NCBI GenBank assembly: GCA_002718735.1
Contig: PBFR01000036.1
Location: 1 to 41,064 of the forward strand
From: Halobacteriovoraceae bacterium
GTDB taxonomy: Bacteria > Bdellovibrionota > Bacteriovoracia > Bacteriovoracales > Bacteriovoracaceae
DNA length: 41,064 nucleotides
Reading direction: 5' to 3'
Positions 34,034 through 41,064 of the stretch are shown here, piece after piece (the first letter of the stretch is position 1; each line of letters opens with the position of its first letter). A program made the translations under genes and the position numbers. The notes under the pieces were generated by a model. It was not told the origin of the DNA. It made no database searches and saw nothing but the letters and a program-made list of their open reading frames with translations.

Positions 34034-34070
34034 TGGCCCTTTTTGAAGGGCCCTTTTTGAAGGGCCATTT
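34034..34070 (+). terminator. Terminator with duplicated 14-bp unit
   Basis: ATGGCCC (34033-34039) pairs with GGGCCAT (34062-34068), and internal GGGCCC allows shorter alternative stems. The unit GCCCTTTTTGAAGG is present twice, at 34036-34049 and 34050-34063. Each copy carries its own T run, so a simple terminator seems to have doubled. Confidence 0.7.
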
Positions 34071-34297
34071 TCATCGCTTATAGATCTATCTACAAAAATT
34101 GTTAAACACTAACCTTCTCTAAGAGTAGTTTAAGCCTAACAGACATTGAAAATAAAATTGATTAATAGTGTGAAGCTTGCTAGATAGAAGTCATGAGATC
34201 AATGTTCCGTTGGCCATTCATTCGTAATCTTCTTTGGTGTTGTTAAGCATCAATACCCTTTTATTTCATTAAATTTATAATCCTTTGTGGAGATCTT

Positions 34298-35374
34298 ATG
34301 AAAAAGATTACGATCGTTTATGGGACGCGTCCTGAGTTTATAAAGCTGTATCCATTAATTAAGGCTTTAAAGCAAAAAAAAAATTTTAAAATACAAGTTG
34401 TTTCCACAGGTCAGCATACTGACTTACTTGAACAGGCCCATCTTGAAGAGTCATTCTCTCCAGATATCAATTTAGATATTCAGCGCAAGTTTGGCGATCT
34501 AAATGAGTTGCAAGGTTTGATTTTTAAAAAACTGTATGATCTTTCAAGACTGGACGCAAAGCCAGATTTAATTTTAGTCCATGGTGACACTGCGACTGCC
34601 TTCTCAACTGCATTATTCGCATTTCAATTTCAAATACCAATTGCACATATTGAATCTGGCCTAAGGAGTAAAAATCTAATGTCTCCTTTTCCTGAAGAGT
34701 TCTATCGTCAATCAATTTCTAAAGTGGCTAGTTTAAACTTTGCACCAACTAAATTAGAGAGGGAGAACCTTTTATCTGAAGGAGTAGATGAAAGAAGTAT
34801 ATTTGTAGTGGGAAACACAATCGCTGACTCCTTATTCTCTAGGAAGAAATCGGATTTTAAAAAGAAAAATAATATTCTAATTTCAGTTCATAGGAGGGAG
34901 AATAGAGAAAAATTGAAAGACCTTCTTGATAGAGTTCATGATTTATCATTCTCTTTAAGTGAGGCAAAATTTGAGTACCTAATTCATCCTTCTGTAGAAG
35001 GGTTGATTGATACTAAGAAATATCCCCGAATAAAATTTCTATATCCAATGAACCATACGAGTTTCTTGGACTGTATCCAGAGTTGTAGATTTGTAATTAC
35101 CGACTCTGGAGGTGTTCAGGAAGAGGCCAGTTTGCTTGGCATTAAAGCTCTTATCTATAGGGATCATACGGAGCGCTTAGATGGTTTAAATTCAGAGGTT
35201 GAATTAATTGGAACTGATTTAAACAAACTATCGGCCCGAATCATTGACCTCGTTAGTAATCCTTTGGAATCAAAAAACAAAAATCACCTTTATGATAATT
35301 CAGTTTCTGAAAAAATTATCAGAGTTATACAGAATTTTTTAGCTCTTAGAGAGGAGGCTGTATGTCTATCTTAG
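34298..35374 (+). CDS. wecB: WecB-like UDP-N-acetylglucosamine 2-epimerase (non-hydrolysing)
   Basis: The 358 residues have the GT-B-like epimerase fold with VYGTRPEFIKLYPLI at the start, QHTDLL, LVHGDTATAF, AHIESGLRS, FPEEFYRQ, SVHRREN, DSGGVQEEA and DHTERLDGL. WecB makes UDP-ManNAc for enterobacterial common antigen, teichoic linkage units or capsules. TERLD in place of the usual TERPE, and TATA in place of TTST, make it somewhat divergent, so a related sugar may be the substrate. It overlaps the PIG-L gene by 13 nt. Confidence 0.9.
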   Translation: MKKITIVYGTRPEFIKLYPLIKALKQKKNFKIQVVSTGQHTDLLEQAHLEESFSPDINLDIQRKFGDLNELQGLIFKKLYDLSRLDAKPDLILVHGDTATAFSTALFAFQFQIPIAHIESGLRSKNLMSPFPEEFYRQSISKVASLNFAPTKLERENLLSEGVDERSIFVVGNTIADSLFSRKKSDFKKKNNILISVHRRENREKLKDLLDRVHDLSFSLSEAKFEYLIHPSVEGLIDTKKYPRIKFLYPMNHTSFLDCIQSCRFVITDSGGVQEEASLLGIKALIYRDHTERLDGLNSEVELIGTDLNKLSARIIDLVSNPLESKNKNHLYDNSVSEKIIRVIQNFLALREEAVCLS

Positions 35375-36024
35375 CTATTGGTGCACATCCTGACGATATT
35401 GAGATTGGTTGCGGTGGAACTTTAGGTAAGCTGATAAGTCAGGGGGAGAAAGTTACCGTTTTAATTATAACAGATGGAAGAGCTGGGAGTTTAGAACAAG
35501 ACAGTTTGGAGCTTGTGAAATTGAGGCAAAATGAAGCAAAAAAATCAGCGAAAGTACTGGGTGTTCACGATTTAATTTCTTTTGACTTAGCTGATGGCCT
35601 TGTCAGTTATTCTAGAGACGAAAAACTTAAAATGATTGAATTGATTAGAACGATTCGCCCAGATACCATCTTTATTCATGCAAGCGATGATAAATTTAAT
35701 GATCACCAAACTGTGCGAGCTTTAGTTCTAGATTCAATTCAAGTTGCCGCTGGCCCATGGTATTCAGAAGTAGGCGGTTCTGCTCATTTAGTTAGAAAAG
35801 TTTATGGCTATGAAGTGTGGAACCCGATTAATAGGTTCCAATTAGCTGTTGATGTATCAGATTTTATGGAATTAAAGTTGGAAGCATTGAAAAAGCACAA
35901 ATCTCAAATCACAGGTATTAATTATTTAGATGGAGTGAAAGGGCTAGGTATGTACCGAGGAGCGATGTCTGGCGTGGGGAAGTACGCGGAAGTTTTTGAA
36001 GTCATGCAACACCATGAACTGTGA
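35362..36024 (+). CDS. PIG-L/LmbE-family N-acetylsugar deacetylase
   Basis: This 220-residue zinc hydrolase of the PIG-L family has the metal site AHPDDIEIGCGG near residue 8 and the second-shell motif HASDDKFNDHQTV. RAGSLEQDSLELVKLRQNEA is typical of LmbE/BshB-like proteins. Members remove acetyl from GlcNAc-containing small molecules, lipids or nucleotide sugars. Coupling to an epimerase gene (13-nt overlap; GGAGG before the ATG) suggests action on an N-acetylhexosamine in the same polysaccharide pathway. Confidence 0.9.
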   Translation: MSILAIGAHPDDIEIGCGGTLGKLISQGEKVTVLIITDGRAGSLEQDSLELVKLRQNEAKKSAKVLGVHDLISFDLADGLVSYSRDEKLKMIELIRTIRPDTIFIHASDDKFNDHQTVRALVLDSIQVAAGPWYSEVGGSAHLVRKVYGYEVWNPINRFQLAVDVSDFMELKLEALKKHKSQITGINYLDGVKGLGMYRGAMSGVGKYAEVFEVMQHHEL

Positions 36025-36236
36025 ATGGTGCGAGTTTTGAATTAAAAAACTTTTTCATTAAAAAAACGTAACAGTTCGCCCAGTGATTAAGGACTACTTA
36101 AAGAAGTCTTATGTCTAGGAAGAGTCATATTCCAAATGGCCAGTGTGAAGCTATTACCAGTATTTACACTTTTTATTGTGCGGTGCGTGTGTTTGTCTTA
36201 AACACGCAACAATAAACTTTAAGCATTGGAGGATGT

Positions 36237-36644
36237 ATGAAATTACTAATTACAGGGCTATTGCTAATGGGAAGTATTTCTTCTTACGCTAATGATTGGC
36301 AAAGCTATTGGGATAGTTTCGGTGGATCAATCATGAGTGTAAAAGATCACGAAAGATTGGATGTGAATGGAGATGAAAAAACAGGTGTTAGTGTTGAGGT
36401 TAGAGGTTGTGTAGCTACTTTAGGCCTGTCTGATATGGCATTCATCTTGGGGCTTAAAAACTTTAAGCCTAATCTTAAGTCTTGTGATGAAAATGAAATC
36501 ATCATTGCACCGACCTATTATAGAACGACATACGCTGATAATTGTATGGACTATACTAAAAAGATCTTTGTTCCTACTCCAGAAGACTGCAATTTTAACG
36601 CAGAAACCGGAAAAGTGATTATTGATCACAATTTTGAAGAATAG
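36237..36644 (+). CDS. Small secreted protein, unknown
   Basis: The 135 residues begin with a signal peptide (MKLLITGLLLMGSISSYA), then an aromatic start (NDWQSYWDSFGGS). Four cysteines (RGCVA, KSCDE, DNCMD, EDCNF) suggest two disulfides. GGAGG precedes the ATG. It is followed after 28 nt by a terminator nearly identical to the one behind the broken secreted gene at 37115, hinting that the two are copies of one cassette type. No family is recognised. Confidence 0.76.
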   Translation: MKLLITGLLLMGSISSYANDWQSYWDSFGGSIMSVKDHERLDVNGDEKTGVSVEVRGCVATLGLSDMAFILGLKNFKPNLKSCDENEIIIAPTYYRTTYADNCMDYTKKIFVPTPEDCNFNAETGKVIIDHNFEE

Positions 36645-36671
36645 ATTTAAAATAATAGATTTAGTATAAAT

Positions 36672-36697
36672 AAGCCCAGCATTTCGCTGGGCTTTTT
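36672..36697 (+). terminator. Rho-independent terminator (copy A of a repeated type)
   Basis: AAGCCCAGC (36672-36680) pairs with GCTGGGCTT (36686-36694) across ATTTC, followed by T. It is nearly identical to the terminator at 37911-37940. Confidence 0.9.
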
Positions 36698-36707
36698 AGT
36701 TTGTACT

Positions 36708-36929
36708 TTGAGGAAACTGTTCGATCAGTGGCCTTCTGTGAATGAGATTAAAATTAGTAGTCTTTTTTCTGCAATAAGTTACATTCCCACTAACTGTAAA
36801 GTCGGACCCTACAGTGAGAGAATAGCTCTTCAGTTGCTTAATCAAAAAATCATAAGCATTTATCATCAAAAATCATCTGTATTAAATAGAAAGAAAATGG
36901 ACAAGGTTGTTAGTAAAACCAAAACATAG
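36708..36929 (+). CDS. Doubtful 73-residue open frame between two terminators
   Basis: A TTG at 36708 opens a frame of 73 residues ending just before a good terminator. There is no convincing ribosome site and the start lies directly behind the previous terminator. The product is basic with no signal or domain that I recognise. It may be a remnant of a longer gene. Confidence 0.25.
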   Translation: MRKLFDQWPSVNEIKISSLFSAISYIPTNCKVGPYSERIALQLLNQKIISIYHQKSSVLNRKKMDKVVSKTKT

Positions 36930-36934
36930 GAATA

Positions 36935-36962
36935 AAAAAGCCTTTCTTGGGAAAGGCTTTTA
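36935..36962 (+). terminator. Rho-independent terminator
   Basis: AAAGCCTTTC (36937-36946) and GAAAGGCTTT (36951-36960) form a 10-bp stem with loop TTGG, with A and T runs on the two sides. It implies that something upstream, perhaps the doubtful frame at 36708, is or was transcribed. Confidence 0.85.
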
Positions 36963-37114
36963 AAAATGGGATGGCATAATTGATTCTTGCAACCGCTTAA
37001 TATCTTGAGGCTTTTTGCTGAGGAAGCCAAGTTTTAAGTAAATTTTTCATTTAGCTTCTCAAATAAAAAATTAGGGGCTAAAAAGTGGAAAATTAATTTT
37101 ATTGGAGCAAACCT

Positions 37115-37877
37115 ATGAACATATTTGTCTACGCTTTTCTGGTTTTTTCTTCTTTGAGTGCATTTGGAAATGACTTTTCCCCTCTGCAAGAAGGTGTGTA
37201 CTACTACGATTGTCCTGCGGCACAAAGGTACTGCTACGAGAGAACGACTTGGTACCGGTATGTTAAGCCAACATTTGATGAACTAGGGACGTTAAAGAAA
37301 GTAACCATTATGAGATCGAAAAAAGATGGTACCTTGGTTGGGTGGCCTGTAACTTTTTCATGTGTACAACAAAGTGAAGAATTCAACTGTGGAAACGGAT
37401 TTTTAATGGTCCGTAATCATGGCACAGGATTTAAGATGAAGGGAAAGAGAGCTTATACAAGTTATAGATATAACCTTCTTAAACGAGTTAAGAAGGAATA
37501 TGGCCATATTTATTGTAGTACAGCAGATGATAAGGGAAAGGTGATGCTCTACCTAGATTTAGACTCTAGTGAAGTAAAGAATGTCTTTGCTGGAAAGTTT
37601 TCTTATACATGGAAAGAATATTTCTTATACATGGAAAGAATATCTTTTTGGGGAAGATCACAGAAAGGATGAGCGCGCACCATCAGATATAAAACTTGAG
37701 AGGAGTTACGATCAGGGGCAGCCAGTTTACAGTATAGGGAAGAAAGAGAAATTATTGCTTCAGATTTATTCGGATAAGACATTTACTCTTGAAGCTAACT
37801 TTTGTCATATTCATAATGGATGTAACTCTAAACAAGTTACAGGAATTTGTTCCAGCGTGGTTGGATTGGATTTTTAA
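37115..37877 (+). pseudogene. Secreted protein gene frameshifted by a 22-bp tandem duplication
   Basis: Two overlapping frames, 37115-37672 (185 codons) and 37581-37877, are parts of one gene. The 22-bp unit at 37599-37620 is repeated exactly at 37621-37642. Because 22 is not a multiple of three, reading shifts and stops at 37672. Removing one copy restores a single frame of 246 residues through SYTWKEYLFGEDHRK to VVGLDF. The product has a signal peptide (MNIFVYAFLVFSSLSAFG) and several cysteines (YDCPAAQRYCYER, HNGCNSK). The family is unknown. As it stands, the cell makes a truncated 185-residue protein with an altered tail, or nothing stable. Slippage could restore it. Confidence 0.85.
37599..37642. 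repeat. 22-bp tandem duplication
   Basis: The unit starting TTTCTTATACATGGAAAG and ending AATA occurs twice without spacer and without mismatch. It sits inside the secreted protein gene and is the cause of its frameshift. Confidence 0.97.
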
Positions 37878-37910
37878 TTTTTTTTAAAAAAATATTGATA
37901 AAAATAAACA

Positions 37911-37940
37911 AAAGCCCAGCATTTCGCCGGGCTTTTTTTT
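37911..37940 (+). terminator. Rho-independent terminator (copy B of a repeated type)
   Basis: AAAGCCCAGC, loop ATTTC and GCCGGGCTTT (37911-37934) plus more T. Compared with copy A at 36672 one base in the right arm differs, creating an A-C mismatch in the stem. Confidence 0.88.
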
Positions 37941-37961
37941 GTAGGAAGATTAAAGCGCCAA

Positions 37962-37994
37962 AAAAAAGCCCTAATCTATCGATCAGGGCTTTTT
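37962..37994. terminator. Second stacked terminator, bidirectional
   Basis: AAAAAGCCCT (37962-37971 region) pairs with AGGGCTTTTT (37985-37994), and the inner part CTAATCTATCGATCAG can pair partly. With copy B it forms a double barrier ahead of the accessory module to the right. Confidence 0.8.
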
Positions 37995-38046
37995 AAAATG
38001 GGGTGATCCACTTTTTTATTCACCCGATTCGTACCGCCAAGTCCAA

Positions 38047-38463
38047 ATGACTAATATCATTCAATTACCAACCAAAAATGAGTGGAGAAATAAAGAGTTT
38101 TTACATCAAAAATACGTTGTAGAAAGGCGCAGTTTAAACGAGCTGGCGGTAGAGTTAGGTGTGGCCCGTCAGACTATCTCAAAGCAGATGAAAGAATTTG
38201 GAATCGAGACTCGAATCTCAGGAGCTGTACAAAATAGAAAGCGCGGTCTTGCTTATGGGAAGAAAGTTAAGGATCGAGAAATTGTAGTTCATAAGAGAGA
38301 ACAAGAGATTATTGAGAAGGTCAAAGAGTTAAGAGAACAGGGCTTTTCTTATCATAAGATAGCTGATGTTTTGAATGTGATGGGGATTTCGACAAAAAGT
38401 GGAAAAGCAAAGTGGTCAGGTAAGACGGTCCACCAGGTACTATGTAGTATTAAGGAAAGTTAA
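38047..38463 (+). CDS. Small helix-turn-helix DNA-binding protein with recombinase-like tail
   Basis: The 138 residues hold two helix-turn-helix-like segments: LNELAVELGVARQTISKQMKEF (about 30-51) and, after a basic linker, EKVKELREQGFSYHKIADVL with WSGKTVHQVL (about 88-134). The second resembles the C-terminal recombinase domain of large serine recombinases, but there is no catalytic domain and the length rules out a complete recombinase. It is probably a regulator. No ribosome site is visible before the ATG. It lies 94 nt before the DUF3644-like gene and may control it. Confidence 0.75.
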   Translation: MTNIIQLPTKNEWRNKEFLHQKYVVERRSLNELAVELGVARQTISKQMKEFGIETRISGAVQNRKRGLAYGKKVKDREIVVHKREQEIIEKVKELREQGFSYHKIADVLNVMGISTKSGKAKWSGKTVHQVLCSIKES

Positions 38464-38557
38464 CTAATTGATATCTTAACTGATTCCGATAGAGAACTAT
38501 TCCATTGTGGATATGTTGAATGTTTTGAAACCAACTTTTTTAGTTTAAGGAGCTGTT

Positions 38558-39937
38558 TTGAGTACAATAATTGATCAAGTTAAGAAGAAAAAGCTTCTAA
38601 CTGGCCAAAAACTTGATTTTCTAGAATATCTGTTCCAGTTTGGACCATGCACAACAAACGAATTAAAAAAATATGTGGAAGAAAATGGAATAATTACAGA
38701 TTCAATAAAATTAAATCAACTTGACCGGCACCCATCTGTTTTAAAAGGTAAGGGCTTTATTAAAGTTCACTCCAAAAGAAAGTGTAAAGTTGGGACTAGT
38801 AACAAGAGAGTTGATGTACTTGAAGTTGTTTCAGAAATTCCTGAAATGAATACATTAAAACTTAGCGGAAAATCTCAAAAGATTTTTGAAAGCTCTTTTA
38901 ATGCAGCTCTACTCGCCGTAGAGATCTATAATAAACCTAGAGTTACATTTAGATCAGAGTCGTATATTTCATTAATGGTTAACGCATGGACCAAGCTTTT
39001 TCATTCGTATTACAAGCTTAAGAAAATTGATTACTTTTATCCAAAAAGAAAAGATGAGAATTTTAGAAGAAGTTGGGATCTTGCGAAGTGTATTGGTCAA
39101 TACCGAGATTTAAGTCCTTCTATTATTGCTAACCTTGAATTGTTCATTGAGTATCGAAATGAGGTAGAGCATGGGCTTCCAGATAATAAATATTTAGACT
39201 TAAATTTGTTTGGAGAGTGTCAGGCGTTACTTTTTAATTATGAAACTCTTGTATTAAAGCTGTATGGTGAGAAGCATGCTTTAAATCAGTCTCTAGCATT
39301 TTCTTTGCAGTTTTCAACAATGAGAAATTGTAACCAAGAGGAGTCTAATCAAAAACTATTGAAAGCTGAGTTGGAAGAGGTTGGGGGGTTTCTACAAAAG
39401 TACAGAACTAAGTTAACGGATGACGTTTTTAATAGCCAAGAGTATAGTGTTAAGTTGATTCAAATTCCAAAAGTTAGCAATAACGACCGTGCAGATGTCG
39501 CTATGACGTTTGTTAAGTATGATGAACTTAGTGATGAAGATAAAGAAAATTATCAGCATGTTTATACATTGATAAAAAAACAGGTTGAGAAGGTTGAGGT
39601 CGTTAATAAAGGACTTTATAAACCGGGAAAAGTATTGCTAGAGATAAATGAAAGGCTGAGTACTCCTATTAATCAATATGACCTTCAGTGTCTGTATTTA
39701 ATTCTAAAGATTAAGCCAAAGGATGAGCAAAGAAAACTAAGTCCAGAGAAGTGTAATTCAAAGTTTTGCCATTATGATTCAGCTAATGACGATTATTTAT
39801 ATAATGAAAATTGGGTTAATTTTTTAGAGCACATATACATGAAGCAGAAAATCAAAAAAGAAGATATTCGATTAGCTAGAAAGGGTAAGAAAAATGAAGT
39901 TCTTGAAAAAATAAGAAAAATAGCAAGAAATTATTGA
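38558..39937 (+). CDS. DUF3644-like protein with HEPN-type R-x4-H motif
   Basis: The 459 residues begin with a winged-helix-like domain (about 15-75; FLEYLFQFGPCTTNELKKYV). A helical domain follows at about 105-250 with SFNAALLAVEIYNKP, RSESYISLMVNAWTKLFHSYY and LELFIEYRNEVEHGLP. This matches my recollection of DUF3644. R200-N-E-V-E-H205 has the form of the catalytic motif of HEPN ribonucleases, which act in toxin-antitoxin and abortive-infection systems. The C-terminal part is charged with a CNSKFCHYDS segment. TTG start with AAGGAG 5 nt upstream. Activity is inference. Confidence 0.75.
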   Translation: MSTIIDQVKKKKLLTGQKLDFLEYLFQFGPCTTNELKKYVEENGIITDSIKLNQLDRHPSVLKGKGFIKVHSKRKCKVGTSNKRVDVLEVVSEIPEMNTLKLSGKSQKIFESSFNAALLAVEIYNKPRVTFRSESYISLMVNAWTKLFHSYYKLKKIDYFYPKRKDENFRRSWDLAKCIGQYRDLSPSIIANLELFIEYRNEVEHGLPDNKYLDLNLFGECQALLFNYETLVLKLYGEKHALNQSLAFSLQFSTMRNCNQEESNQKLLKAELEEVGGFLQKYRTKLTDDVFNSQEYSVKLIQIPKVSNNDRADVAMTFVKYDELSDEDKENYQHVYTLIKKQVEKVEVVNKGLYKPGKVLLEINERLSTPINQYDLQCLYLILKIKPKDEQRKLSPEKCNSKFCHYDSANDDYLYNENWVNFLEHIYMKQKIKKEDIRLARKGKKNEVLEKIRKIARNY

Positions 39938-39949
39938 GGAGAGGTGAAC

Positions 39950-40207
39950 ATGAGTACTTATGATGTAGATTCGGTAGAGCTATTTGTGGGAGATAAGGTA
40001 AAAACGATTGAAGAGTATGAAGAAATTGTAAAAGGGTTTAAAATTATTATTCCAGAAGGAAGGGAGTTTGTTATAAGGGAACTTGTTAGTGATAGTTTTG
40101 CTATTGTAGAAAAATTTACTTTGAAAGGAGATAAGGACTATTTTATTACATTTAGTGATCAAATGATTAGAACGTCTAAAGTTCAAAAAATTGATTATTT
40201 CAAATAG
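39950..40207 (+). CDS. Small acidic protein downstream of the DUF3644-like gene
   Basis: The 85 residues have no signal or membrane segment and a predicted beta-rich fold (VELFVGDKVKTIEEYEEIV, KIIIPEGREFVIRELVSDS). I do not recognise the family. The ATG at 39950 has a strong GAGGAGAGG site and lies 12 nt after the DUF3644 stop, so the two are co-translated. By position it could be an antitoxin or a partner of the upstream protein (inference only). Confidence 0.7.
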   Translation: MSTYDVDSVELFVGDKVKTIEEYEEIVKGFKIIIPEGREFVIRELVSDSFAIVEKFTLKGDKDYFITFSDQMIRTSKVQKIDYFK

Positions 40208-40213
40208 ACTTTT

Positions 40214-41026
40214 TTATTGTATGGGCTTCATTGTTGGTCTTAATCTGAAGTGTAAAGTTTCTCCACTTTGCTCTGGTATTTCATCTTTGGAGCTAAATAC
40301 CTTTTTTCCTTTAAGGTCAAATTGAGCTAAGTCTTTTTCATTGAAAATTCTCTTAACTTTTTTAGTTTGAAAATCATTAATTGTTTTAGAACTTGGAAGT
40401 GCATTTGTGTTAGTAAGGATATATTTTGTTATAATATTGTAAGTAATAATCATGTCATCCAAATCTCTGTAAACCCAATGTTTGTTGACATTTTTTACTA
40501 GAAATTTCTTTCCCGTTATTGGAAGAACTCCACTATTATTATCAAGACTAATCTTTCCCGAGTCCCACTTTTCTTTAAAGTGTAAAAATGGCTTTTCACC
40601 ATCAATATCCCAGTCTAAAAACTTTTTAAAATTGATCTGATCACCTTTATTGAGTTGAGCCTTGAATCCAAAGTTTAACTGTAGGTTAATTAATTCTAGG
40701 ATAATTGGCGAATCTTTGTTTAGCATCCATTCTTTATATTCAGGGTTTATTTCATGAATCTTGCTATTAGTAGGCTTTTGTTGTTCTTTTTTAATGGCGT
40801 TTGAGTAATAGAGCTTTCCTATTCCTCCTAGTGATCCAACTAAGGCGGCTATTGCTATTGCCCAATTACTTACTGATAGCATTGTTGAGTTGTTACAACT
40901 GATGAGTAGCAGAAGTATGGTAGTGTAGAATATTGTTTTCATCATAGTCTTATATACTTCATGTGGGTCTTCAAATTTAATGGTGTTTGCGGTGCATCCT
41001 GAGGAAATAAGTTCGATATGAGTCAT
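40214..41026 (-). CDS. Membrane-anchored protein of unknown function
   Basis: Up to 270 residues. The frame is open from 41026, but an ATG pair at 40945/40942 would start directly at a hydrophobic segment with a lipobox-like LLLLISC. A second hydrophobic stretch (WAIAIAALVGSLGGIGKLYY) follows at once, giving a two-helix membrane hairpin or a lipidated anchor. The remaining 180 residues are soluble, with PEYKEWMLNKDSPIILELI, LDWDIDGEKPFLHFKEKW and a C-terminal HFRLRPT. No family is recognised. It is convergent with the small acidic gene, 6 nt away. A membrane effector role beside a HEPN-like protein is speculation. Confidence 0.65.
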   Translation of the reverse strand: MTHIELISSGCTANTIKFEDPHEVYKTMMKTIFYTTILLLLISCNNSTMLSVSNWAIAIAALVGSLGGIGKLYYSNAIKKEQQKPTNSKIHEINPEYKEWMLNKDSPIILELINLQLNFGFKAQLNKGDQINFKKFLDWDIDGEKPFLHFKEKWDSGKISLDNNSGVLPITGKKFLVKNVNKHWVYRDLDDMIITYNIITKYILTNTNALPSSKTINDFQTKKVKRIFNEKDLAQFDLKGKKVFSSKDEIPEQSGETLHFRLRPTMKPIQ

Positions 41027-41064
41027 GAGCGGCTTTTTTAGTAAAATTTAATTACCACATTGAA

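Noticed and set aside
34070..34100. Apparent similarity of the sequence after the terminator at 34070 to the end of the lipoprotein gene near 23278
   Set aside because: The match is short and interrupted, and one side is coding; chance in AT-rich DNA explains it.
38047..38463. Reading the small HTH protein as a serine recombinase
   Set aside because: Only the C-terminal helix-turn-helix resembles recombinases; there is no resolvase catalytic domain with its serine, and the protein is far too short.
1..41064. CRISPR array, prophage or complete insertion sequence
   Set aside because: I saw no regularly spaced repeats, phage structural genes or transposase with terminal inverted repeats; the repeats found are short tandem duplications only.

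Overview
The window is about 41 kb of AT-rich bacterial DNA. It is Gram-negative-like: it has many Sec signal peptides, at least one clear lipoprotein signal (lipobox), a predicted outer-membrane barrel, and a diaminopimelate pathway gene. The gene mix includes many small secreted proteins, a secreted trypsin-like protease, a DUF2452 protein, an FadI-type thiolase, an RhtA-type exporter and a CHASE histidine kinase. I infer a Bdellovibrionota or Bacteriovoracia-like organism such as Halobacteriovorax or its relatives. This is inference only, because no rRNA or other phylogenetic marker is present.

The first 28.6 kb looks like chromosomal core in short operons. Positions 1-300 hold the tail of an unidentified reading frame, a 19-bp tandem repeat, a terminator and a tRNA with CAU anticodon. 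Next come dapF-tlyA (overlapping), apt with small secreted proteins, and a MoxR-type AAA+ ATPase coupled to a CoxE-like VWA protein. They are followed by a phytase-like secreted beta-propeller, a LysR/YceI/pirin locus around an AT-rich palindrome, and a secreted serine protease. A ClsB-like phospholipase-D-fold synthase sits beside a YbhP-like endonuclease/exonuclease/phosphatase protein. A FeeM/exosortase-type acyltransferase is paired with an E1/ThiF-like adenylating enzyme, followed by a thiolase and a hotdog thioesterase. The remainder of this half holds a parvulin, the histidine kinase, a VOC protein, an NhaP2-type antiporter, a nucleoside deaminase, a beta-barrel, a lipoprotein, RhtA, a class-C beta-lactamase-like hydrolase and an APC permease.

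From about 28.7 to 36.0 kb the content changes to surface-polysaccharide genes. On the minus strand these are a GT2 glycosyltransferase, a choline/aminoglycoside-kinase-like protein and a sugar or choline nucleotidyltransferase, with 4-nt overlaps. Divergently placed are a large polytopic GT-C-like membrane protein, a WecB-like epimerase and a PIG-L deacetylase. Small secreted proteins of unknown function are interspersed. Two of them are followed by near-identical terminators, and one is broken by a 22-bp tandem duplication.

The right end (38.0-41.0 kb) lies behind two stacked terminators and looks accessory. It holds a small helix-turn-helix protein related to recombinase C-termini, a DUF3644-like protein with a HEPN-type R-x4-H motif, a small acidic protein, and a convergent membrane-anchored protein. 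The best candidates for undescribed biology are this module and the acyltransferase plus E1-like pair.
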